Assembly: GCA_036308645.1 (NCBI GenBank)
Contig: JAXJVH010000013.1
Coordinates: 4,147-68,146, forward strand
From: RUG11462 sp036308645
GTDB lineage: Bacteria > Bacillota > Clostridia > Oscillospirales > Acutalibacteraceae
Length of the DNA stretch: 64,000 nt
Reading direction: 5' to 3'
Shown here in pieces: positions 34,661 through 43,206 of this stretch. Both the position numbers and the translations under genes were made by a program. Positions within the stretch are counted from its first letter, which is position 1; each line of letters begins with the position of its first letter. The notes below the pieces were generated by a model, which did not search any database, was not told where the DNA came from, and saw only the letters and a list, made by a program, of their open reading frames with translations.

Positions 34661-34878
34661 ATGATTTGCGTTGAAATTGATATTACAAAGGACAAGCACA
34701 ACCGCTTTATTGTAAGCTTATATGGAAAAATCTTACTGGCGGTTAAAAAGCAATGATAGAATTTGAGGAAACCAGGCATTATATTTATAATCTTCTTGGA
34801 TTTTTGCATGATAACATTATTCCAACCTTATTTAACCAAATTCTAATTCTTTTTTCACTTAAAATTCGACATCTCTGA
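34661..34878 (+). pseudogene. IS110-family transposase relic (internal deletion)
   Basis: A start MICVEIDITKDKHNRFIV, eight bases after ATCGGAGG, matches the DEDD-type N-terminus of IS110 transposases (usual VGIDVAKDKH). That frame stops at 34756. Directly after, in another frame from 34753, EFEETRHYIYNLLGFLHDN matches the next conserved block (EATGHYSYNLLGFL). The residues that normally lie between are missing and the rest of the gene is gone. The roughly 200 bases upstream (34445-34660) probably are the IS left end, which in this family encodes the guide (bridge) RNA. Confidence 0.7.
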
Positions 34879-34992
34879 CTCTTGTTTACTTATGGATTTC
34901 TTTACCGTCAGTACTTTTCTGCATCACTTCTTTAATATTTTACTTGATTTTTTAAATTTAGTTTCTCAATATAACTAATTTTTTTATTAAAA

Positions 34993-36072
34993 TCACTGAT
35001 TTAATTTAATGATATTTGTTGTTGCGTCATCAAGGCTGTATTTAAAATATAAATTTACTTGTTCGGATTCATTCGTTCCGCCTGTCTGATAGTAAATATC
35101 ATTATTAATATCATCATAATAATAAGTTGAAATATCAAAATCAAAAAGAATATTATCTTTTTTCAATTCAATATTTTCACTATGCAATTTATAATTTTCA
35201 TCTAAATAAAACAAAACATTATTTCTGCCTTTTTGAAATTCAAATACTTTTTTATTAATCAGCAAACTATCCGTATTTGATATTTTATCTATCATGTGCA
35301 GTGTACAATTATCAGAAAGACTTTTATAATAAATATTACTTTTATCTATATATAGTTCACTTGCCAAGCAGTCGGAAACCTTCGATATTTTTTTAGATTT
35401 AAAATTATAAGATAATATATTTTTTTTGCTGTTTAAAAAATAAAGATCTTTGCCGTCGCACGCCATGCTTTCTTCAACATAAAAATCACATAATTTCTGC
35501 GGACGTTTTGATTTAAAAGAGCAAGAGTATAAAAAGTGATTGCTGACGAAATAAAGAGTATCATTATAAACAAACCAAGTATTTATGTTTGACCAGTCGG
35601 AAGAATCATAAAACTCGGCATATTCATCAAAATATCCGCTGTATGTATCCCTGTTTGGTTTAATCCATTCGGGCAGCGAAAAATTACTCTTTGAAGTATT
35701 TAATTTCAACACGGTTGTTTTATTAAAATTATTTAAATCAATCCTATCAAGAGAAACAGATAAATCATTATTATCAGAATTATAGCTTTTGAGCAAATAT
35801 GCTGTACAGCCGTATGAATGTACAGAAGTTATAAAATTATCTTCGGAGTCATTGTATCTTTCAAGCGGATTCATCTCTACAGGCAACGCCTTACAGTTAC
35901 TTTTATCAATAAAAAACGGTACACTATCGGAAACAAAAACATATTTGTCCGCATTGCAAAAGCAATACGACTCATTTGAATTATACAAAAAAACATCTTT
36001 CTCATTGCTGTATTTAGATTTGCAACTGCATAATAACAACATTATTAAAAATAACAAAAATAATCTTTTCAT
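34993..36072 (-). CDS. Lipoprotein of the agr-linked cassette (C)
   Basis: A 359-residue exported lipoprotein: signal MKRLFLLFLIMLLLCSCKS with lipobox LCSC. The rest is strand-rich with repeated short units such as DKYVFVSDSVPFF, NDTLYFVSNHFLYS, GKDLYFLNSKKN and KSNIYYKSLSDN, the pattern of a beta-propeller (DUF5050-like). It overlaps the upstream permease gene by four bases and is the last gene of the transporter operon. It may sense or bind a substrate outside the membrane. Codon use is very AT-rich, as in the rest of this block. Confidence 0.7.
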   Translation of the reverse strand: MKRLFLLFLIMLLLCSCKSKYSNEKDVFLYNSNESYCFCNADKYVFVSDSVPFFIDKSNCKALPVEMNPLERYNDSEDNFITSVHSYGCTAYLLKSYNSDNNDLSVSLDRIDLNNFNKTTVLKLNTSKSNFSLPEWIKPNRDTYSGYFDEYAEFYDSSDWSNINTWFVYNDTLYFVSNHFLYSCSFKSKRPQKLCDFYVEESMACDGKDLYFLNSKKNILSYNFKSKKISKVSDCLASELYIDKSNIYYKSLSDNCTLHMIDKISNTDSLLINKKVFEFQKGRNNVLFYLDENYKLHSENIELKKDNILFDFDISTYYYDDINNDIYYQTGGTNESEQVNLYFKYSLDDATTNIIKLNQ

Positions 36073-37175
36073 TTATAAAGCCCACTCTTCTTGTATTTTG
36101 ACGAACATGAATTAATAATAAGCGGTATCATTAAGATACTTATTAAAAAAGCAAAAATCAATACAAAGCATTTACAAATTACCGATATTTCCTTAAATAA
36201 GTAACAGATGTTGTCATCCAAAACAATTGATTTTGTTCCGCAAAAATATGCTCCCGGCGTTAATAAGCAAATTGGCAAAGGAATCTTATGTAAAATATAT
36301 GACGGAAGTTTTATAATTACAGGAACAAAATTTATTGCTATACCGAAAAATGCTGTTCCTAAATGTGATTTAATCAGATTAGAAACAAAAAGAATTGTAA
36401 CGGCAAGATAAATTGCTCCCAATACTTTTATTAAACATTCTTTCAAAAATACTTCTATTATTGTCGCATTGGCTTTATATGATTCAAAATAAGGTATGCT
36501 TTGAACCGGATAACTTAATACACTAAAATCCGCTTTAAAAACGAATTCAATAAAACTGAACAAAACACAAACAAACACGCAAACAGATAATGAAAGTATT
36601 ATTTTTATTTTTGATAAAGCATTTCCGCCTAACTTTGATGTAAAATTAATATAAAATTGCTTTGAATAATATTCGTAACTGAAAATTGATGAGCAAAAAA
36701 CGATAATGAAAAAAACAAGTATATAATCAATATTCTCTCCCGCAACTAAATCATAAATATTATTTACCGATAAAAAATACCTGCTTTCACTGTCTTCGCT
36801 TACATATTTGTATTGCTTATATATTTCATTAAAAGCGTCTTGATATGTCAGTTGCTTTTGCAGTGATTCATTTTTGCTTAAAAAATCATTTTCTGTTATC
36901 TTATTGTTTTCCAAATCGTTGATTAAATCAGACAAATTGTTCTGTATATTATCAAATTTCGCTTTTTCTTTTTCTATAAAATCAACTTTACTGTCTGTTA
37001 ATTCTCCATCTAATTTTTCTAAATACCACTCATATTTTGACTGTTTTATATCGTCATTAAACACAGGTTTATCAGAATTATACCAAGACAATCCCAATTT
37101 CAAGCATATAATCAAAATAATTATTACAAGAAACTTTTGTTTAAAAAGTATTTTTTTAAATTCTTCATAAAACAT
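36069..37175 (-). CDS. ABC-2-type transporter permease (second)
   Basis: A 368-residue membrane protein. One N-terminal helix (LVIIILIICLKLGLSW) is followed by a large extracytoplasmic helical domain (about 40-140), then five membrane helices to the end. This is the architecture of ABC-2 permeases related to bacteriocin or antibiotic export and self-protection. It overlaps the preceding permease by 52 bases in another frame, so translation is coupled. Together with the other permease and the ATPase it should make one heterodimeric exporter. Substrate unknown. Confidence 0.75.
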   Translation of the reverse strand: MFYEEFKKILFKQKFLVIIILIICLKLGLSWYNSDKPVFNDDIKQSKYEWYLEKLDGELTDSKVDFIEKEKAKFDNIQNNLSDLINDLENNKITENDFLSKNESLQKQLTYQDAFNEIYKQYKYVSEDSESRYFLSVNNIYDLVAGENIDYILVFFIIVFCSSIFSYEYYSKQFYINFTSKLGGNALSKIKIILSLSVCVFVCVLFSFIEFVFKADFSVLSYPVQSIPYFESYKANATIIEVFLKECLIKVLGAIYLAVTILFVSNLIKSHLGTAFFGIAINFVPVIIKLPSYILHKIPLPICLLTPGAYFCGTKSIVLDDNICYLFKEISVICKCFVLIFAFLISILMIPLIINSCSSKYKKSGLYK

Positions 37176-38332
37176 AGTTTGCTCCCAAAAATAAAATTTT
37201 TCACATAAACAAATTGTATTAAAAAGCTAAGCAAAATAAGCTGAATCAACATTGTAAAAAAAACCACCTCATACTTACAAAAAGGCATATTAAAGATATT
37301 GGCAAAGTTTACGGATAAGAAAAGACTCTTACAATCAATTAAACTGATGAAATTAAAATAATCTGATTTTTCGGTGCCGGATAAATACATCATACCGAAT
37401 AAAATCATACAAGAAAAAACAAACGGAGTTATATTCTGTCTTGATAAAGCACTTAAAACAAGTACAATAAAGCTTAAAATAACCATGCCGATTAATTTTA
37501 TGAAAAAAGAGAAAAGTATAAACTGCCAAACGCTCATTGTGAGCGGCGTTAGAGAAAATTCCTTTATCTGATAAATCGGAGCAGAAAGACCAAAAATATT
37601 TCCGATGTGTAAAAATGTAAGAAAATCGCTCAAATAAAAACAAGAACAAACTGCAAAAACAAATATTATAACCGCACATTGCTTTGACATCGCCGTAATC
37701 CTGCCACCGAGCTTTGCAGACTTCACTATTGCATAAGTATTTAATTGATGTTCATTTGAAAATACTATCGAAACCGTAAAAATTATTAAAAGCATAACAA
37801 GAATACTTGAAAAATTATAATTAAGATAATTATCCACGCCTGAAAGTTCGTAATAACTGTTTATAGTCCTGTTTCCATAAGTATTACAGATTTTTTCACT
37901 TAATCCCGCAAGATAATCATTATTAACGGATTTATAAAATTCAATGTTAATTTTGCCGACTTCTTTTATTTTATCAATCTTATGATTATATGTAAAGATA
38001 CGCTCCATTTCTTCTTTATGTGTGCCAAATGCACCCATATCTCCGAATGCATACCCTGTAAAAAATTTTTCATCCGGTTTTTCTGTTTCATAATTACCGC
38101 TTTCAATTACTTCAGAAAGTTTTTTATAATTATCAACAATGTATTTTATTTTTTCCTGCGTCATTTCCCCCTCGACTTTTTGATATATTTTATAATATCC
38201 GTCATCTCTGATTACACTGAAATCGTAAGTATATAAAATATTACCGATGTTTATCAGCAAAAATAAAAGAGAAATAAAAATCACCGATTTTCTTTTGAAA
38301 ATTTTTCTTAATTCTTCAAATATAAGGCTCAT
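37124..38332 (-). CDS. ABC-2-type transporter permease (first)
   Basis: A 402-residue membrane protein starting MSLIFEELRKIFKRKSVIFISLLFL. The first membrane helix is followed by a long outer domain (about 45-165) and then about five helices. It shares the layout of the next permease (cytoplasmic EELRKIF/EEFKKILF start, one helix, large loop, helix bundle), so the two arose by duplication. It overlaps the ATPase gene by four bases. Likely half of a heterodimeric exporter. Confidence 0.75.
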   Translation of the reverse strand: MSLIFEELRKIFKRKSVIFISLLFLLINIGNILYTYDFSVIRDDGYYKIYQKVEGEMTQEKIKYIVDNYKKLSEVIESGNYETEKPDEKFFTGYAFGDMGAFGTHKEEMERIFTYNHKIDKIKEVGKINIEFYKSVNNDYLAGLSEKICNTYGNRTINSYYELSGVDNYLNYNFSSILVMLLIIFTVSIVFSNEHQLNTYAIVKSAKLGGRITAMSKQCAVIIFVFAVCSCFYLSDFLTFLHIGNIFGLSAPIYQIKEFSLTPLTMSVWQFILFSFFIKLIGMVILSFIVLVLSALSRQNITPFVFSCMILFGMMYLSGTEKSDYFNFISLIDCKSLFLSVNFANIFNMPFCKYEVVFFTMLIQLILLSFLIQFVYVKNFIFGSKLCFMKNLKKYFLNKSFL

Positions 38333-39204
38333 AATTTATTATTCCCTTCAAAGCAGTACAAATAAACATCTTCTAACGACGGAATTATATTAACAGCATC
38401 GTTACAGGGTCTTGCAGTACTAACAATACGCAAAGAATAATAACGCTCGCTTCTTACTACATTTGTTATACTGTAATTCTGCATATATTTTTGAACGTCT
38501 TTTTCATCTTCAACTTCAACCTTCCAAACAGAGCCTTCAATTTGTTTTGTCAAATCAGCAGGGCGAGTTTGTATAATTTTTTCCCCGCTTCCTATAAGAA
38601 TAACTTCATTCGATATGTATTCTATATCAGGCACAATATGAGTAGACAAAATAACAGTTCTGTTTTCGGATAAACGAGAAATTAAATTTCGAAAATGTAT
38701 TCTTTCTTTAGGATCCAGTCCTGCAGTCGGTTCATCTAAAATAAGAACATCAGGATTATTGATAATAGCCTGAGCTATGCCAAGTCGTTGTCGCATACCC
38801 CCTGAAAATCCACCAATCTTTTTATCAGCTGCATTTTTCAAATTAACTATCGTTAATATTTCATCAACTTTATTTTTAATTAAGGCTTTATCAATCCCTT
38901 TTATAACAGATATATATTTTAAATACTCCCTCGCTGTATAATTTTTATAAAAACCCGGATACTGTGGCATATAACCTATTTTATTTAAGAAATCCTTACC
39001 CATATCTTTTACATTTTCACCGTTATATATAATACTTCCTTTATCTGCCGAAATTAATCCTACAATTATATTTATAAGAGTTGTTTTACCTGCTCCGTTA
39101 GGCCCTAAAAATCCATAAACACCGTTATTAAGCTCGGCATTAAAATTATTCAAAGCTTTTTTCTTGCCGTAGGATTTTGAAATGTTTTTTAATACAAGGC
39201 TCAT
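38329..39204 (-). CDS. ABC transporter ATP-binding protein
   Basis: A 291-residue ATPase with Walker A GPNGAGKTTLINII (about residues 34-47), Q-loop YMPQYPG, signature FSGGMRQRLG, Walker B VLILDEPTAGLDP and switch histidine in STHIV. The 80-residue C-terminal extension is typical of the BcrA/drug-export group. It powers the two permeases encoded downstream. The start is two bases before the stop of the upstream lipoprotein gene on the same strand, so all are in one operon. Confidence 0.92.
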   Translation of the reverse strand: MSLVLKNISKSYGKKKALNNFNAELNNGVYGFLGPNGAGKTTLINIIVGLISADKGSIIYNGENVKDMGKDFLNKIGYMPQYPGFYKNYTAREYLKYISVIKGIDKALIKNKVDEILTIVNLKNAADKKIGGFSGGMRQRLGIAQAIINNPDVLILDEPTAGLDPKERIHFRNLISRLSENRTVILSTHIVPDIEYISNEVILIGSGEKIIQTRPADLTKQIEGSVWKVEVEDEKDVQKYMQNYSITNVVRSERYYSLRIVSTARPCNDAVNIIPSLEDVYLYCFEGNNKL

Positions 39205-39206
39205 AA

Positions 39207-40412
39207 TTAACTCCTTTCAAACATTTTATAAAACACTAATTTTCTTGTACCGTTTTCAAAACAATTAAATAATATAAGCCCCGTATTTTCGCATGCATAA
39301 ACAGAATTAATAAGCATACTGCCGAATTCACAGTTATATTCTTTGTCAAAGGTTGATAACCGCTTGCCTTTTGTATCATATATAGAAAATCTTATTATTT
39401 CTTTACCTGATTTTTGCTTTCCCTCAAGATATGTAATAATATAGTTACCGCCGTTCGATAACAACGCATTTTGGCTTTCATTTTTATCGACAGTATTTAT
39501 TTGTTGTATATTATCATCAATTAAATACATTTGACCCGATGAACTTTTTCCGTATTCTGTATGATCTTCAAATATTAAAACATTTCGGTTTGAAACACTG
39601 AAGTTTTCATTTATTTTTGAAACAGCTTTTAATTCATAATTCGTTTTATCGGCATTTATATACCCAAAGCAGGTGCTGTTTTCATTTACGGGATCACTTG
39701 AAGCTATATGACCTGAAAAAGCTATTTTTTTATTGTCAATAAAATATAGCTTATTGATTTGACTTAATTCACCATCTCTTTCACTAAGTTTTAAAAGTGT
39801 TTTTTTGTTTTTAAAATTAATATCCGAGAATTCAATGCTTTTAGAATCTTCTTTTAGAAAAACTAAACTTTTTAAATCCGGAGAAACGCATTTAAACTCT
39901 GAAATATTATTCTTTATAAAATTAATATTTAAAAGTTCATTTAAATTCAAATCATACACTTTAATTAAATTTTTACCTTTTGATGATTTATTACTTTTAC
40001 CATTATCGCCGATTATTTGGACCGTATTATTATCGAAAAAAACATTTACAAATAATCTTTCATCATTTATATAATAATCATAGTCATCAAAATTATCAGA
40101 AATTAAAATTTCTTTATTACATTTTTTTTCGTTATAATCATAAACAGTTAAATATGAGTTATTTTCTTTATTTTTTGTGTAAAAAACAAATGCATATCTT
40201 TTATTTACCTGTATTATATCTAAAATAAAACTATTTTTAATTTTAATGTTGCTTGCATCTATCGTGTCATCATCTATATTTTTGCCATAACTAATGCTTT
40301 TTTCACTAATTTGAGTATTAGTTTGTGTTTTGTGTTTATTTTCATCAATTTTACCATTGCAAGAAGTTAATAATATAGTTATCGCAAATAGTACTAAACA
40401 AAGTTTTTTCAT
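39207..40412 (-). CDS. Lipoprotein of the agr-linked cassette (B)
   Basis: A 401-residue lipoprotein: signal MKKLCLVLFAITILLTSCNG with lipobox LTSC. The mature part has repeated four-stranded units (for example RYAFVFYTKNKENNSYLTVY, LFVNVFFDNN, KIAFSGHIAS, NYIITYLEGKQ) as in WD-like or TolB-like beta-propellers. It lies just upstream of the ATPase gene and 13 bases after lipoprotein A. A role as outer receptor or immunity partner for the exported product is plausible but not shown. Confidence 0.68.
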   Translation of the reverse strand: MKKLCLVLFAITILLTSCNGKIDENKHKTQTNTQISEKSISYGKNIDDDTIDASNIKIKNSFILDIIQVNKRYAFVFYTKNKENNSYLTVYDYNEKKCNKEILISDNFDDYDYYINDERLFVNVFFDNNTVQIIGDNGKSNKSSKGKNLIKVYDLNLNELLNINFIKNNISEFKCVSPDLKSLVFLKEDSKSIEFSDINFKNKKTLLKLSERDGELSQINKLYFIDNKKIAFSGHIASSDPVNENSTCFGYINADKTNYELKAVSKINENFSVSNRNVLIFEDHTEYGKSSSGQMYLIDDNIQQINTVDKNESQNALLSNGGNYIITYLEGKQKSGKEIIRFSIYDTKGKRLSTFDKEYNCEFGSMLINSVYACENTGLILFNCFENGTRKLVFYKMFERS

Positions 40413-40425
40413 ATATTACTGCTCC

Positions 40426-41415
40426 TTATTTACTTGATAAATAATATTTAGCAGATTGCACGGGAAATGCCGAATAATCATCTGCATTTTTTAATACCGG
40501 TAATGCCACCGCATAAAATATGTCTCCGTTTTTAATATTTTCAATTTTAATATTTTTACATTTTGACTTGTCTTTAATTGAAATATATTCTATAAAATCA
40601 TTTTTACCATTTATCTTCACGGGAGTATTGTTTATGAAAAAGTATAAATTATATGTTATTCCCTTTTTTCCAAAAGCATTTATCTCAAAAGTTAAAGAAT
40701 TATTGTTAAAATAAGCCTTTTGGCAATTCTTTGATTCATCTAATCGCTTAAAAAACAAATAATTGTTCTGGTCAATATTTAATTCTTTATTTTTGATTTG
40801 TTCTTTTATTTCTTTAGGTAGTTCTTTTTCTTCTAAATCTTTTAAAACAGTAAATTCTTCTGCATTTGCATCTGTATTAAATTTTACATATATGTTTCCG
40901 CCAGCTTCAAGTTTAACATTATTGCCGAAAACAGGAACATCCTCATTTGGATGGTATGAAGGATTCAAAACTACAGAATCACTTAATACTAAAGTCTCAC
41001 CGCTTCTGCCGACAGAAGGTTTAATATAAATTTTTATTTTCTTATTTTCTTGTTTTTTTAAATTAAAATAATGCATATATCTCACATCTTTAGATTCAGA
41101 TGTAGTATACTTTTGAATTATTCCGTTGATATAAAAAATCAATCCTGTTTCACAGGGAATATCTGAATTATTGATTTCATAATTTAATTCTAATTCTTTA
41201 CCATAATAAATTAATTCTTTTTCATTTGCACCAAAAGAGAATTGAGCGTTAATCTCTTCATCATTCTTATCGTTTTTATCAGTTTCAAAAGGATTATAAT
41301 AGGCAGTAGTAGTTTCACCTACTTCGGCATTTTCTTTATCCTTACTTTTGCAAGACGCTAAAGATATAAGCATAATAATGATTATTCCTAATGATATAAA
41401 TTTTCTAAAATTCAT
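40426..41415 (-). CDS. Lipoprotein of the agr-linked cassette (A)
   Basis: A 329-residue lipoprotein: signal MNFRKFISLGIIIIMLISLA followed by lipobox cysteine (LASC), a charged linker, then a strand-rich domain with no family I recognise. ATG 41415 is preceded by GGAAGGTGAG, so the longer frame from 41454 is not used. It is the first gene of the lipoprotein/ABC operon, located 137 bases beyond the terminator-like hairpin of the secreted-protein gene; some read-through may link them. Confidence 0.68.
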   Translation of the reverse strand: MNFRKFISLGIIIIMLISLASCKSKDKENAEVGETTTAYYNPFETDKNDKNDEEINAQFSFGANEKELIYYGKELELNYEINNSDIPCETGLIFYINGIIQKYTTSESKDVRYMHYFNLKKQENKKIKIYIKPSVGRSGETLVLSDSVVLNPSYHPNEDVPVFGNNVKLEAGGNIYVKFNTDANAEEFTVLKDLEEKELPKEIKEQIKNKELNIDQNNYLFFKRLDESKNCQKAYFNNNSLTFEINAFGKKGITYNLYFFINNTPVKINGKNDFIEYISIKDKSKCKNIKIENIKNGDIFYAVALPVLKNADDYSAFPVQSAKYYLSSK

Positions 41416-41514
41416 TTTCTCACCTTCCAATGATAATATATTAAACATGTACATAAATAAAGTGGATTTTTAATTTGATTCATTACAAAAACTATATCTA
41501 CATAAATGTAAAAA

Positions 41515-41550
41515 TAGAATAATAAAACTTACAATATTATAAGTTTTATT
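41515..41550 (-). terminator. Terminator after the secreted-protein gene
   Basis: A perfect 10-bp stem (ATAAAACTTA at 41522-41531, TAAGTTTTAT at 41540-41549) is followed on the minus strand by a T-rich tail. It is AT-only in its lower part, so efficiency may be moderate. Confidence 0.6.
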
Positions 41551-41552
41551 AT

Positions 41553-42043
41553 TATATTAGGTCAGTATCAGGATTTTATTAAACTTAATTAAACATTAGA
41601 TTTTGTTGTATACTTTATAGCTGTTTTTCCATTATTTCTTACAGAATGAGCTCCGTAAATGGTGATCTTTCCTGTATAACCTTCTTTTGCTCTAATATAT
41701 CTTGCTGATTTAGCATTGTTAGCAGTAGCTGAGTCATTAGCTATAAATGTACTACCACTTGGATATTTTTGAACTTCTGATGATGCTCTAACCCAAGTAG
41801 CTTTATAACCAACAGTTGTTTTTACATCCGAACCTCTGCCAACAAGCTTATTGTTTTTGTATAAATTTGTAGCAACATTTGATGCAGTTATATCCGATGA
41901 AACCGGATTAGATGAAGAAGCAGAAGCACTAAATCCGACTGCACTCATTGCAATTATTACCATACAAAGCGAAATAAATTTTATCATCTTTTTCATTTTA
42001 AAAACCTCCAATTATAAAATGCGGTTGATACTGACCTAATATA
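41553..42043. repeat. Perfect 18-bp inverted repeat bracketing the secreted-protein gene
   Basis: TATATTAGGTCAGTATCA at 41553-41570 is exactly repeated in inverted orientation at 42026-42043, with 455 bases between. The right copy lies in the 5' leader (or promoter) and the left copy in the 3' untranslated part of the same gene, so the two ends of the mRNA are complementary. Confidence 0.9.
41589..41996 (-). CDS. Secreted 135-residue protein of unknown family
   Basis: The start at 41996 (MKKMIKFISLCMV) has TTGGAGG eight bases upstream. A clear signal peptide (to about residue 27, VGFSASAS) is followed by a mature part of about 105 residues, rich in Ser, Thr, Lys and Asn, without cysteines or a cell-wall anchor. 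The mature sequence is strand-rich (SDVKTTVGYKATWVRA, GKITIYGAHSVRNNGKTAI). Size and secretion recall lactococcin-972-like bacteriocins, but I do not see that family's motifs. It lies between the agr genes and the ABC/lipoprotein operon, so it is the best candidate for the quorum-controlled product. Confidence 0.72.
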   Translation of the reverse strand: MKKMIKFISLCMVIIAMSAVGFSASASSSNPVSSDITASNVATNLYKNNKLVGRGSDVKTTVGYKATWVRASSEVQKYPSGSTFIANDSATANNAKSARYIRAKEGYTGKITIYGAHSVRNNGKTAIKYTTKSNV

Positions 42044-42218
42044 TTCTCAATGAAAAATTCATTAAGATTCGTTATAAATAACTTTAAATTTTAGTTAAAA
42101 TATTAAATTATATAATCAATAATATTTGTACTTCAATAAACACTGCATATCTTAAAAATCATTATTTGCTTAGCTTTGATTATAATTATTAATATTAAAA
42201 CATCAATATAATTTACTG

Positions 42219-42260
42219 AACTGCAGAAAAATTGTGCTAAAATGCAAATTTCCTGCAGTT
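42219..42260 (-). terminator. Hairpin at the end of agrB
   Basis: AACTGCAG (42219-42226) pairs perfectly with CTGCAGTT (42253-42260), extended by AAATT/AATTT. The distal arm overlaps the agrB stop codon. There is only a weak T tail, so termination is likely but not certain. Confidence 0.5.
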
Positions 42261-42837
42261 ATTGTTTCGATCGCTGAATTTTTCCAATAATCAGCAACAC
42301 AGTTGCAAGCGTTAATCCAACCGATGTAGAGAATGTTATGTTATACAATTTAAAAATAGCACTTAATATAACTATGACTATAAGAATAATGGTCAGTATA
42401 TTTACTATTTTTTTATAATATAACTTATCATCTTCATTAATTTCTTTAGATGTATATGTGACGGGTTTTAATAAAAAAAGTACTGTTGCTGATACGATTA
42501 CTAATATTATTACTATTGCAATCGCATTATAGTTAATCAATAGCCTGATTAATATTACACTAAATAATAGTGAAAACGAAGTAAATACCGTACATTTCAT
42601 TTCTGTATCGGCATGAACACCACCGGCAAAACTTCTTATTAAACCGAAAGCTACAAAAAATATAATTGATTCTAACGGCACCTTAAATAAAAAACCAAAA
42701 ATCAAAGAAAATAAAAAGAACATAATATATGAAAGAAACATAAATAATCCATATTCATATAGTTCTCTATCATCGGCTGTAATAACATCTTTTCTCAACA
42801 AGTACTTTGTAAGAATAGTTGATAATTTTGAAATCAT
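42259..42837 (-). CDS. agrB: AgrB-type autoinducer-peptide processing membrane peptidase
   Basis: A 192-residue membrane protein with about five to six helices. The catalytic pair is visible: histidine 75 in RSFAGGVHADT and cysteine 82 in MKCTVF, the AgrB signature. AgrB cuts the AgrD precursor at its C-terminal side and forms the thiolactone ring. The ATG overlaps the stop of the AgrD-like gene (ATGA), giving coupled expression. Divergent from the regulator genes on the other side of a shared control region. Confidence 0.93.
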   Translation of the reverse strand: MISKLSTILTKYLLRKDVITADDRELYEYGLFMFLSYIMFFLFSLIFGFLFKVPLESIIFFVAFGLIRSFAGGVHADTEMKCTVFTSFSLLFSVILIRLLINYNAIAIVIILVIVSATVLFLLKPVTYTSKEINEDDKLYYKKIVNILTIILIVIVILSAIFKLYNITFSTSVGLTLATVLLIIGKIQRSKQ

Positions 42838-42980
42838 ACTCTATTTTTTTTGAACTTATCGAGTTTTGCAGGAGCTTTTGGTTGATACACAAATACACAA
42901 GATGTACTATTTGCATCTGCAGTAAGAGATTTTTCAACAACTTTCTTTAAAAATTTGGTCGCAAAATTTGTTTTTTTCAT
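42834..42980 (-). CDS. agrD: AgrD-like cyclic peptide pheromone precursor (48 residues)
   Basis: A short frame with a strong ribosome site (AAAGGAGG nine bases before the ATG). It has an amphipathic N-terminal leader (MKKTNFATKFLKKVVEKSL), a core around STSCVFVYQPK and a charged tail (APAKLDKFKKNRV). The Cys-Val-Phe-Val-Tyr segment (residues 28-32) is a five-residue ring of the type AgrB closes into a thiolactone, and YQPK-x-P is the tail signature of clostridial AgrD proteins. It overlaps agrB by four bases. The mature signal probably includes a short exocyclic tail such as S-T-S; the exact N-terminal cut is not predictable. Confidence 0.9.
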   Translation of the reverse strand: MKKTNFATKFLKKVVEKSLTADANSTSCVFVYQPKAPAKLDKFKKNRV

Positions 42981-43040
42981 CACTTTTCGCCTCCTTTCGT
43001 CATAAGATTAACATCAAATTTTGGAAAAAACAAGTGATTT

Positions 43041-43080
43041 TTCAGAATTGCAGATTATTTCTGTAGAACTACAGAAAATT
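43041..43080. promoter_or_regulatory. Candidate operator between agrDB and the XRE gene
   Basis: A perfect 9-bp palindrome TTTCTGTAG-AA-CTACAGAAA lies at 43058-43077. Its right arm CTACAG (43069) and an upstream TTGCAG (43048) are offset by 21 bases, the direct-repeat spacing of LytTR regulators such as AgrA. On the minus strand a possible agrD promoter (TTGTTT-17-TAATCT) lies just downstream. The site could bind the LytTR regulator, the XRE protein, or both. Confidence 0.55.
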
Positions 43081-43206
43081 AATATAATACAAGAAAAACA
43101 AAAAAACATGTGTAAAATAATTGTATAACAAATTATATCTGTATACCTTTGTGTTAATTTTACATTACTTGTGTTAGCATACATATGGTGGTGGTGTGTT
43201 TTGAAG

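Noticed and set aside
41589..41996. Assignment of the secreted protein to the lactococcin 972 bacteriocin family
   Set aside because: Size and secretion fit, but the Trp/Gly/His-rich motifs of that family are absent, so only 'unknown secreted protein' is supported.
42253..42258. A third LytTR-type binding site at the end of agrB
   Set aside because: The two CTGCAG copies there are 32 bases apart and form the arms of a hairpin, so a terminator explains them better.
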